Source: CAUPWF01 sp964367685 (GTDB lineage Bacteria; Bacillota; Clostridia; Lachnospirales; Lachnospiraceae). From it: 64,000 nt of DNA. The translations under genes and the position numbers were made by a program. Below are positions 1 to 7,405 of this stretch, one piece after another; within the stretch, counting starts at the first letter, position 1; the number at the start of each line of letters is the position of its first letter. The notes beneath the pieces are model-generated. The model saw nothing but the letters and a program-made list of their open reading frames with translations. It had not been told where the DNA came from and did no database searches. The stretch covers positions 1 to 64,000 of the forward strand of contig CAYIYM010000008.1 in NCBI GenBank assembly GCA_964367685.1, read 5' to 3'.

Positions 1-116
1 CTTCGGAAGTAATATGAAAAATTAAGAACAAAAAAATCATAAAATATTTGTAGATATTTACAATTATATTTTTGATTCTTGTTTGATATAATTATTGCAA
101 CACCTGTAAATTCACG

Positions 117-262
117 GTGGGCAAAAAGTGGGCAAAAAGTGGGCAAATTCTACGTAAGAAAACGTAAGAAAATGTAAGAAATGTAAAAATCTGTTTTTTA
201 TGTAAACAAAAAACCCCGTAAATACGGGGTTTAGGTGCGAAAATGTAAGAAAATGTAAGTTA
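117..262. repeat. Tandem short repeats beside tRNA-Leu
   Basis: Three copies of GTGGGCAAA lie at 117-147 with an exact 11-bp period. They are followed by four or five copies of a GTAAGAAAA-like unit at about 152-190 and 237-262, interrupted by the terminator of the tRNA gene. Short direct repeats next to the 3' end of a tRNA gene look like arm-type binding sites of tyrosine integrases, so this may be one end of an integrated element or an old attachment region. No integrase and no duplicated tRNA end are visible here. Bases 1-116 contain no gene that I can support. Confidence 0.5.
208..233 (-). terminator. Intrinsic terminator of tRNA-Leu
   Basis: AAACCCCGT and ACGGGGTTT form a perfect 9-bp stem with a 4-base loop. 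On the minus strand it is followed by TTTGTTT. It lies about 40 bases beyond the 3' end of the tRNA. Confidence 0.85.
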
Positions 263-269
263 CTTATAA

Positions 270-352
270 TGCAGGTGGTGGGACTTGAACCCACACGAGG
301 TTGCCCTCGCAAGATTTTGAGTCTTGTGCGTCTGCCATTCCGCCACACCTGC
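270..352 (-). tRNA. tRNA-Leu (anticodon CAA)
   Basis: The minus strand folds as a class II tRNA. The acceptor GCAGGTG pairs with CACCTGC and the discriminator base is A. The anticodon stem CAAGA/TCTTG encloses the loop CTCAAAA, so the anticodon is CAA, reading UUG leucine codons. There is a short variable arm (GAGGGCAACCTC region) and a T-arm with the usual GTTCAAGTC. The 3' CCA is not encoded and must be added after transcription, as is common in clostridia for some tRNAs. A hairpin terminator follows. Confidence 0.95.
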
Positions 353-383
353 TCTTGTTCTACTCGAACTATATTATAATAAC

Positions 384-417
384 ATAGAGTTTAGTCTTTT
401 GCAAGACAAAACTCTAT
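384..417 (-). terminator. Terminator after lysA
   Basis: Arms 384-398 and 403-417 pair over 14 of 15 positions, with one A/A mismatch and the loop TTGC, just beyond the lysA stop codon. The minus-strand sequence after it is T-rich. It separates lysA from the tRNA gene. Confidence 0.75.
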
Positions 418-428
418 AATTTATTAAT

Positions 429-1697
429 TTATTTCAATAATTTTTTCCCTATTTCAAAACAATCTAAGGTTGCAAAATAATCAGCTGGTGTTTCTGCTCG
501 TCTAATTAATTGTACACTTCCATCTTCTTTTAAAAGCAATTCAGCTGACTTTAATTTCCCGTTATAATTGTATCCCATAGCCGATCCATGTGCGCCAGTA
601 TCATGAATAACCAAAATATCCCCTTTATTAATAGGTGGCATCATGCGATCAACTGCGAATTTATCATTATTTTCGCAAAGAGAACCCACAATATCATATT
701 TATTTGTACATGGATCTTCTTCTTTTCCCGCTACTGTTATATGGTGATATGCGCCATACATTGCAGGACGCATTAAATTAACTGCACAAGAATCAACCCC
801 AATATACTCTTTATAAATATGTTTTTCGTGAATCGCCTTAGTCACAAGACAACCATAAGGCCCCATCATAAAACGCCCAAGTTCAGTATATATTTCGACA
901 TCATCCATACCTGCTGGAGTAAGAACTTCTTCATAAGCCTTACGAACACCTTTACCTATTATATGTATATCATTGCCTTCTTGATCTGGTCTATATGGAA
1001 TTCCAATACCACCTGACAAATTAATAAACTTAATATGTACCCCTGTTTCCCTTTGTAACTTTACAGCCAACTCAAAAAGGATTTTAGCTAACATAGGATA
1101 ATATTCATTTGTAACTGTATTACTTGCTAAAAAGGCATGAATACCAAATTCTTTTGCACCTTTTTCTTTCAATATACGAAATGCATCAAATAGTTGATCC
1201 GTCGTAAGACCATACTTTGAATCCCCTGGATTATCCATTATATCATTACTAATTTGGAACAATCCACCTGGATTAAACCTACAACTAATCGTCTCTGGTA
1301 TATATCCAATCGTTTTCTCTAGAAAATCAATGTGTGTAATATCATCTAAATTAATGATTGCACCGAGTTTCTCTGCTAGTAAGAACTCTTCTGCTGGTGT
1401 TTCATTTGACGAAAACATAATATCACTTCCTACTGCACCAAGGGCTTCTGAAAGCATTAATTCTGTATATGATGAACAATCACAACCGCATCCATATTCG
1501 CGCAAAATATTAATCAAATATGGATTAGGATTTGCTTTTACTGCAAAGTATTCTTTGAATCCTTTATTCCACGAAAATGCTTCTTTTAGAGCTTTCACAT
1601 TTTCGCGAATCCCCTTCTCATCATATAGATGAAAAGGGGTAGGGAATTCTTGTATAATATGGTCTAACTGTGTTTTATTTACAAATGTATTTTTCAT
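429..1697 (-). CDS. lysA: Diaminopimelate decarboxylase family protein
   Basis: A fold type III PLP enzyme of 422 residues, expected to decarboxylate meso-diaminopimelate to L-lysine in the cytoplasm. The PLP lysine is K54 in the motif YFAVKANPNP, and a glycine-rich phosphate-binding segment (SGGIGIPY) follows near residue 230. The usual CESGD motif, which supplies the active-site Cys and substrate contacts, reads CENND here (341-345). This marks a divergent subgroup, so a related substrate cannot be excluded. An upstream in-frame ATG at 1715 overlaps the ribosome binding site GAGGGG, so the ATG at 1697 was chosen. It is the last gene of the likely operon rhomboid-pyk-lysA, 35 bases after pyk. 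Confidence 0.88.
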   Translation of the reverse strand: MKNTFVNKTQLDHIIQEFPTPFHLYDEKGIRENVKALKEAFSWNKGFKEYFAVKANPNPYLINILREYGCGCDCSSYTELMLSEALGAVGSDIMFSSNETPAEEFLLAEKLGAIINLDDITHIDFLEKTIGYIPETISCRFNPGGLFQISNDIMDNPGDSKYGLTTDQLFDAFRILKEKGAKEFGIHAFLASNTVTNEYYPMLAKILFELAVKLQRETGVHIKFINLSGGIGIPYRPDQEGNDIHIIGKGVRKAYEEVLTPAGMDDVEIYTELGRFMMGPYGCLVTKAIHEKHIYKEYIGVDSCAVNLMRPAMYGAYHHITVAGKEEDPCTNKYDIVGSLCENNDKFAVDRMMPPINKGDILVIHDTGAHGSAMGYNYNGKLKSAELLLKEDGSVQLIRRAETPADYFATLDCFEIGKKLLK

Positions 1698-1732
1698 GAA
1701 ATTACATCCCCTCATTGTTCGCTTAAATTAGA

Positions 1733-3169
1733 TTATTCTACAGTAGTAACTTGAATCATGTTACTAACACCTGACTTTTCTTTTAATACATTATGTGAAG
1801 GAATTCCTGCTGTTAATACAACAACATCACCGCTTTGAACAATTCCTTTTGCACCAATTAATTCCATAGCTCCTGTACAGATTTCATCAGTTGTATCAAA
1901 TTCAATTGATTTCATTGGTAGAACTCCCCAATAAATTTGCATTCTACGTAAAGTAGCCTCATTTGGTGTAATACCAATTATTGGTGCCAATGGTCTAAAC
2001 ATAGATACAACTCTTGCTGTAGCACCTGAAACAGTTGGTGTAGCAATACATGTTGCCTCAGTGTATTTTGCTGTTGATACTGAAGCGAATCCAATTGAAT
2101 TAGCAATATAAGCCTTACCAAATTTTCTATTTTGATTTAGCATTTTATCATAATCTAAGTGTTTTTCTGTTTTTGTAACGATAGAAAGCATCATATTCAA
2201 AGCTTCGATTGGATATTTACCTTGTGCTGTTTCTCCTGATAGCATTACCGCATCAGTTCCATCATATACAGCATTGGCAACATCTGTAACCTCAGCTCTT
2301 GTTGGACGTGGATTTCTAATCATTGAATCAAGCATTTGAGTCGCTGTAATTACTGGTTTAAATGCTTCATTTGCTTTACCAATTAATACCTTTTGGATAT
2401 GTGGCACATCTTCTTCTGGAATTTCTACACCAAGATCTCCACGAGCTACCATTATTCCATCAGCGGCTTGCATGATTTCATCGATATTTCTTACCCCTTC
2501 TTCATTCTCAATCTTAGCAATGATTGGGATTTGTGGATAATTGTGTGCGCGTAATAATGCTTTGATTTCAAGAATACACTCCGCATTTCTTACAAAAGAA
2601 GCTGCAATAAAATCAATTTCTTGGCTTGCCCCAAAAAGAATATCTTCTTTGTCTTTTTCTGTAATGGCTGGTAATCTAACAGGTACATTTGGTACATTTA
2701 CTCCTTTTTTAGATCCTAATTCACCACCATTAAGAATTACACATGAAATTTCTGTGTCATTGATTTCTTCAACCTCTAGTTCAATTAAACCATCATCAAT
2801 AAGGATTTTTTTACCTGGTTTGATATCTTGCGCTAAACCATCATAAGTAATGGAAACACGATCTACGTTTCCTTCTACTTCTTTTGTAGTTAGCACAAAT
2901 TTATTTCCTTGTTGTAACATTACTTTATTATTTCCAGCTAAAACTCCTGTACGAATTTCTGGCCCTTTTGTGTCAAGTAAGATAGCAACTGGATTCCCAA
3001 CTTCTTCACTGATTTCTTTAACTAAATCCATTCTACCTTTCTGTTCTTCATGATCACCGTGTGAAAAATTAAAACGAGCAACATTCATTCCTCCAACGAT
3101 TAACGCTTTCATAATTTCTCTGTCATTTGTGTTTGGTCCCATTGTACATACAATTTTAGTTTTTCTCAT
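1733..3169 (-). CDS. pyk: Pyruvate kinase
   Basis: Transfers phosphate from phosphoenolpyruvate to ADP in the last step of glycolysis, in the cytoplasm. The 478 residues match the standard bacterial length without the extra C-terminal PEP-utilising domain seen in Bacillus. Visible motifs are NFSHG at 34-38, catalytic K219 in IIAKIEN, metal ligands E221 and D245 in ARGDLGVE, and ATQMLDSM at 276-283. The B domain lies at about 70-170 and the allosteric C domain after about 340. It lies 29 bases after the rhomboid-like gene and is probably co-transcribed with it and with lysA. Confidence 0.97.
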   Translation of the reverse strand: MRKTKIVCTMGPNTNDREIMKALIVGGMNVARFNFSHGDHEEQKGRMDLVKEISEEVGNPVAILLDTKGPEIRTGVLAGNNKVMLQQGNKFVLTTKEVEGNVDRVSITYDGLAQDIKPGKKILIDDGLIELEVEEINDTEISCVILNGGELGSKKGVNVPNVPVRLPAITEKDKEDILFGASQEIDFIAASFVRNAECILEIKALLRAHNYPQIPIIAKIENEEGVRNIDEIMQAADGIMVARGDLGVEIPEEDVPHIQKVLIGKANEAFKPVITATQMLDSMIRNPRPTRAEVTDVANAVYDGTDAVMLSGETAQGKYPIEALNMMLSIVTKTEKHLDYDKMLNQNRKFGKAYIANSIGFASVSTAKYTEATCIATPTVSGATARVVSMFRPLAPIIGITPNEATLRRMQIYWGVLPMKSIEFDTTDEICTGAMELIGAKGIVQSGDVVVLTAGIPSHNVLKEKSGVSNMIQVTTVE

Positions 3170-3198
3170 AGAATATAATTCTCTCTTTCTTATTTTGT

Positions 3199-4071
3199 TT
3201 ATTTCTTATGTTCGTGTGTAAATAAATGTTCCTGACAGTATTCATAATTGCCCTTGCATTTAGAGCAATATCTAAACTCAAGGCTACGGTCATCTAATTC
3301 AGTTCTTCCACATATAGCACATTTATGCAGAGCTCCGTTCTCATATTGTTGCTTCGCTCTTGTGGATTTCTTAATTTCTGATGTGAATTTCTTCTTTCTC
3401 TTCCTCTGCGCTGGGCTGTTAGCCTTAAACTTCCTTGAACTAAAAAAGAATATCATGAAATTAAGAATAGATATGGCTGCACCGAGTGCATTTGCTTGGT
3501 AAAGTGGCCCAGCAATAGATTCGGTATAACTTGGAAGAATTCCTTGTAATATTGTAAATGCAAAAAATGCACCATTCAACATCCCTAAATATTTCGCCTT
3601 AACAGGTAAAATATAAAACAAACGGAATTCTGTTTCTGGGAAACTAAATGTAAAAGCAAAAAATAATGACAGATACAAGTAACTTGTCCCTAATGGCAAA
3701 GAAATGCCAACTATAAAGTACACTAATAACGCTGCAATAACATGAAATAACACGCCACTTAGTAAATATAAGTTAAAGCGGAATGTCCCCCATACAGATT
3801 CTAGTGTTGACCCTAGAAAATAATAGAAATATAGTGAAATCATAAAGAACAATATATTTGATTTGGATGAAGGCTCAATCAAAAACGTAAAAATTCTCCA
3901 TACCTGCCCCTTTAGAATTGCACTAGCATCTAACAATAAATACTCTGTGTAAAAAACTGGTGACATCATAATAATAAGATATCCAACTACTTGAAGAACG
4001 ATTAAATAACGCATGATACCATGTATTGCCAGATGACCATACTTACGCTCCAATTTGCTAATCCAATTCAT
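3199..4071 (-). CDS. Rhomboid-like membrane protein with C-terminal zinc-binding motif
   Basis: A 290-residue protein with about six hydrophobic segments between residues 20 and 210, then a very basic linker and a Cys/His-rich tail (CAIC, YCSKC, C, H, H) after residue 245 that looks like a zinc ribbon. The segment WGTFRFNLYLLSGV resembles the first loop and second helix of the rhomboid/derlin fold. A GTS in the position of the rhomboid GxSx serine motif is present, but no histidine is visible in the last helix, where rhomboid proteases carry theirs. I infer a catalytically inactive rhomboid relative rather than a protease. It is the first gene of the operon with pyk and lysA, behind a strong promoter at 4107-4135. 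Confidence 0.65.
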   Translation of the reverse strand: MNWISKLERKYGHLAIHGIMRYLIVLQVVGYLIIMMSPVFYTEYLLLDASAILKGQVWRIFTFLIEPSSKSNILFFMISLYFYYFLGSTLESVWGTFRFNLYLLSGVLFHVIAALLVYFIVGISLPLGTSYLYLSLFFAFTFSFPETEFRLFYILPVKAKYLGMLNGAFFAFTILQGILPSYTESIAGPLYQANALGAAISILNFMIFFFSSRKFKANSPAQRKRKKKFTSEIKKSTRAKQQYENGALHKCAICGRTELDDRSLEFRYCSKCKGNYEYCQEHLFTHEHKK

Positions 4072-4106
4072 AATTCATCTCCTTATACTATATAATCATG
4101 GTATTT

Positions 4107-4135
4107 ATTTTACATGACTGCTTTTTTTTTGTCAA
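4107..4135 (-). promoter_or_regulatory. Sigma-A promoter of rhomboid-pyk-lysA
   Basis: On the minus strand TTGACA, a 17-base spacer containing eight A residues, and TAAAAT. The predicted start of transcription is about 30 bases before the ATG of the rhomboid-like gene. It is the only good promoter before the three-gene block. Confidence 0.85.
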
Positions 4136-4267
4136 TGAATCCCTCTTCTATATTCCTATTATGGATGTAGAAAAGCATAGCACATTCTATCAATTTCTTG
4201 TAAGAAACGTATAATTTCCCAAAATATAAAGGGAAGAACAGATTTTCTCTCCATTCTCCCCTATTAT

Positions 4268-5542
4268 TTATCTATAAATTACTTCTTCTCGTCCTGGCCC
4301 ATTAGATACCATGATAATTGGATACCCAATCTGCTCTTCTACAAATTCAATATAGTTTCTGCAATTTTCTGGCAAATCTTCATACTTAGTAATGCCTCGA
4401 ATATCGCTCTTCCAACCTGGCAATACTTTAAGTACAGGTTTTGCCTTTTCCAACAAATAAGTCGTTGGGAAATCTGTTGTAACTTCTCCATTGATTTCAT
4501 ATCCAATACATACTGGGATTTCATCTAAATACCCTAGCACATCTAGAACTGTAAATGCAACGCCTGTTGTTCCTTGAATTCTACAGCCATATTTTGAAGC
4601 GACACAATCAAACCAGCCCATACGTCGTGGTCTTCCAGTTGTGGCACCAAACTCACCACTATCTCCGCCACGTACACGTAAATCTTGTGCTTCATCACCA
4701 AAGATTTCACTTACAAATGCACCAGCTCCTACAGCACTTGAATATGCTTTACAAACTGTGATAATTTCTTTGATTTCATAAGGTGGAATACCTGCTCCAA
4801 TTGCACCATATGCAGCTAAAGTTGAAGAAGATGTTACCATAGGATAAATTCCATGATCTGTATCTTTTAATGATCCTAATTGACCCTCTAATAAAATTTC
4901 TTTTCCTTCTTTGATTGCATTATGTAAATATAATGACACATCACAAACATAAGGTGAGACCATTTCTTTGTAACTATTTAACTCTTCCATAATTGCCTCT
5001 ACTGTAAGTAGCGGTTTATGATATAAATGCTCTAATAATACATTTTTTTGATCACAAATTCTTTGAACTTTTTCACGAAGAGTTACTTCGTCAAATAGCT
5101 CACTAACTTGAATTCCTATTTTCGCATATTTATCTGAATAAAACGGAGCAATTCCAGATTTTGTAGAGCCAAATGATGCTTTCCCAAGTCTTTCTTCTTC
5201 ACACTCATCGAATAATATATGGTACGACATAACAATTTGAGCTCGATCGGAAACAAGAATTTTAGGCATAGGAACATTTTGATCTACAATTCCTTTGATT
5301 TCATTAAATAAAATTGGAATATTTAAAGCAACACCATTTCCAATAATACTCGTTGTATGGTCATAGAATACTCCCGAAGGTAATGTGTGAAGTGCAAATC
5401 TTCCATAATTATTTATGATAGTATGCCCTGCATTAGCCCCACCTTGAAAACGAACAATAATATCCGCTTTTTCTCCAAGCATGTCTGTAATTTTTCCTTT
5501 TCCTTCATCTCCCCAGTTTGCACCTACTACTGCTTTAACCAT
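4268..5542 (-). CDS. purA: Adenylosuccinate synthetase
   Basis: Joins IMP and aspartate using GTP to make adenylosuccinate, the first committed step to AMP. The length of 424 residues is normal. The N-terminal phosphate loop WGDEGKGK spans 10-17 with catalytic D12, and the catalytic histidine is H40 in AGHT. The region TTGRPRRMGWFD near residue 300 is typical of the family. The start has a strong AGGAGG. The gene is alone behind its own promoter (5602-5631), with a hairpin in its short leader. The next AMP-pathway gene, purB, is also in this window. Confidence 0.97.
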   Translation of the reverse strand: MVKAVVGANWGDEGKGKITDMLGEKADIIVRFQGGANAGHTIINNYGRFALHTLPSGVFYDHTTSIIGNGVALNIPILFNEIKGIVDQNVPMPKILVSDRAQIVMSYHILFDECEEERLGKASFGSTKSGIAPFYSDKYAKIGIQVSELFDEVTLREKVQRICDQKNVLLEHLYHKPLLTVEAIMEELNSYKEMVSPYVCDVSLYLHNAIKEGKEILLEGQLGSLKDTDHGIYPMVTSSSTLAAYGAIGAGIPPYEIKEIITVCKAYSSAVGAGAFVSEIFGDEAQDLRVRGGDSGEFGATTGRPRRMGWFDCVASKYGCRIQGTTGVAFTVLDVLGYLDEIPVCIGYEINGEVTTDFPTTYLLEKAKPVLKVLPGWKSDIRGITKYEDLPENCRNYIEFVEEQIGYPIIMVSNGPGREEVIYR

Positions 5543-5571
5543 GTTAATTCCTCCTGTGTGTTTAACTTCAC

Positions 5572-5599
5572 TTATTGGGACTCCTTAGAAACCCAATAA
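5572..5599 (-). promoter_or_regulatory. Hairpin in the purA leader
   Basis: TTATTGGG and CCCAATAA form a perfect 8-bp stem around a 12-base loop. On the transcript the loop reads TTTCTAAGGAGT, so it exposes an AAGGAG sequence that is not followed by a start codon at the right distance. No terminator T-run follows. It may stabilise the mRNA or bind a regulator; the function is unknown. Confidence 0.45.
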
Positions 5600-5601
5600 A
5601 G

Positions 5602-5631
5602 ATTATACATTATTTTCACAAAAATGTACAA
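5602..5631 (-). promoter_or_regulatory. Sigma-A promoter of purA
   Basis: Minus strand TTGTAC, 18-base spacer, TATAAT. It is placed about 60 bases before the purA start codon. Confidence 0.75.
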
Positions 5632-5666
5632 TGATTTCGAATATTTTCAAAAATACATTATTACTA

Positions 5667-7232
5667 TTACATCAATGGTGCAATTAATCGTAGCACTCTT
5701 CCCATAGCTTTAGAAGTGTAGCTTCTGCTTTTTACATCCTTTAATAATATTTTCTGAGATAGTTTTAGTGTGTTTTGAAAATCCTTTTCAATCTCTTTTA
5801 CTACTGGATTATTATAGATAAATGCTCCACATTCAAAGTGTAAATACAAGCTTCTATAATCTAAGTTTACAGTTCCAACAGTTGCTGTATCATCATCAGA
5901 TACAAACATCTTAGCATGAATAAAGCCTGGTGTATATTCATATATATGCACCCCTGCTTCTAATAATTCTAGATAATATGTTTTTGCCAATTCAAAGGCA
6001 TATCTCTTATCTGGAATATGAGGCATGATAATAATAACCTCTACACCTGATTTTGCAGCATAGGATAAACTACTCACCATTTCATGATCTAAAATTAAAT
6101 ATGGAGTAGTGATGTGTACATACTTTTTCGCATGGTTAATAATATGCAAATAAACTGCTTCTCCTACATTTTCATTATCGTATGGACTATCTCCATATGG
6201 TAATACAAATCCTAACTGTGGATTAGCAAGTTCTTTTTTAGGAGTTGTATATTTCAAATAACTTTCTGCTCTTTTTTCTTTAATATTCCACATTTGTAGG
6301 AACATCATAGTCAAGCTCTGAACACCCTCTCCTCTTAGCATAATTGCGGTATCTTTCCAATGCCCAAATCGTTCTACTTGATTGATATATTCATCACCTA
6401 GGTTAACTCCTCCCGTGAAAGCAATCTTTCCATCAATTACGCATATTTTTCGATGATCTCTATTATTTTGATAAGTTGTCCAAAATGGCTTGATTTGATT
6501 GAAAATCTTACACTTTATACCAATGCTTTTTAAATATTTTGGATAGTTAGGTGGCAAATTTCCCATTGAGCATGTACCGTCATACATGACTCGTACCTCA
6601 ACACCCTCTTTTACCTTTTTTTCAAGTACGTGTAAAATAGACGCCCACATTAACCCTTTTTCAATAATAAAATATTCTAAGAAGATAAATTTCTCAGCTT
6701 TATTTAATTGAAACAATAATTCCCGCAACTTATCTTCTCCTAAAGGAAAATATGTCACCTCTGTATTTCTATGTACAGGGAATCCTACCTGTTTTGACAT
6801 AAAGTGCGCCAAGCGCGCATTTGCTGATTTCAATGATTTCAATTCATTGAGCGCTTTTTCATCCTGTCCCATAAATGGTTTACTAGCCACCCATAAAATA
6901 GATAATCGTCTAGCAAGTACTTTAGGGGTTAGCTGTAACATACAGAACATATAATACAAGGCTCCCAATACAGGAAGTAAAAGGATAGGAATAATCCACG
7001 CTAACTTAAAAGCAGGATTGCCTTTTTTGTTGATAATCCATAGAACCACTAACCCGTTTACTCCGATTGTTATCATATAAAATATACTCTGATATTCATC
7101 TGCTAGGTAAATTATTGTATAACTGAATACTGCAACTTGCACAATTAAAAGAATCAAAAAAATGACTGATCTACTAAAAATAATTGATAAAAAACCTTTT
7201 TTTGCTTTTACTTTAGCATCTTCTACTCTCAC
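5667..7232 (-). CDS. cls: Cardiolipin synthase (phospholipase D family)
   Basis: Condenses two phosphatidylglycerol molecules, or an equivalent pair, to cardiolipin at the membrane. Two transmembrane segments occupy about residues 18-45 and 50-98, then two phospholipase D domains with HxKxxxxD motifs at 260-268 (HRKICVID) and 439-446 (HAKMFVSD). The 521 residues fit the ClsA type. The start is a GTG preceded by AAGGAAGG; nearby ATG triplets run directly into stop codons. It is a single gene with a promoter at 7281-7308. Confidence 0.95.
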   Translation of the reverse strand: MRVEDAKVKAKKGFLSIIFSRSVIFLILLIVQVAVFSYTIIYLADEYQSIFYMITIGVNGLVVLWIINKKGNPAFKLAWIIPILLLPVLGALYYMFCMLQLTPKVLARRLSILWVASKPFMGQDEKALNELKSLKSANARLAHFMSKQVGFPVHRNTEVTYFPLGEDKLRELLFQLNKAEKFIFLEYFIIEKGLMWASILHVLEKKVKEGVEVRVMYDGTCSMGNLPPNYPKYLKSIGIKCKIFNQIKPFWTTYQNNRDHRKICVIDGKIAFTGGVNLGDEYINQVERFGHWKDTAIMLRGEGVQSLTMMFLQMWNIKEKRAESYLKYTTPKKELANPQLGFVLPYGDSPYDNENVGEAVYLHIINHAKKYVHITTPYLILDHEMVSSLSYAAKSGVEVIIIMPHIPDKRYAFELAKTYYLELLEAGVHIYEYTPGFIHAKMFVSDDDTATVGTVNLDYRSLYLHFECGAFIYNNPVVKEIEKDFQNTLKLSQKILLKDVKSRSYTSKAMGRVLRLIAPLM

Positions 7233-7280
7233 TCACATCACATCCTTCCTTTAGAATTTGCTTATCCTCCCTTACAGATT

Positions 7281-7308
7281 ACTATAATTTTTCCTCACAC
7301 ACAAGCAA
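7281..7308 (-). promoter_or_regulatory. Promoter of cls
   Basis: Minus strand TTGCTT, 16-base spacer, TATAGT, about 50 bases before the GTG start. Confidence 0.6.
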
Positions 7309-7360
7309 TTACGTTTTTTTCTTATATATTTCTTATATATTATATAATTTCAACATAATA

Positions 7361-7397
7361 GTGCACCAAAACGTTCTTTTTTTTCGTTTTGGTGCAC
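7361..7397. terminator. Long perfect hairpin after the GntR/ABC operon
   Basis: GTGCACCAAAACG and CGTTTTGGTGCAC are a perfect 13-bp inverted repeat around an 11-base T-rich loop, eight bases beyond the stop of the permease gene. There is no long T-run after the stem on the minus strand, so it may act partly as a 3'-protecting hairpin. Confidence 0.65.
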
Positions 7398-7405
7398 ATT
7401 TTCAC

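Noticed and set aside
117..190. CRISPR array
   Set aside because: Units are 9-11 bp without unique spacers of 30 bp or more; they are simple tandem repeats.
112..348. Open frame of 78 codons over the tRNA
   Set aside because: It overlaps the tRNA-Leu gene and the repeats and has low complexity; not a protein gene.
1698..1732. Lysine riboswitch before lysA
   Set aside because: Only 35 bases lie between pyk and lysA, too short for any riboswitch.
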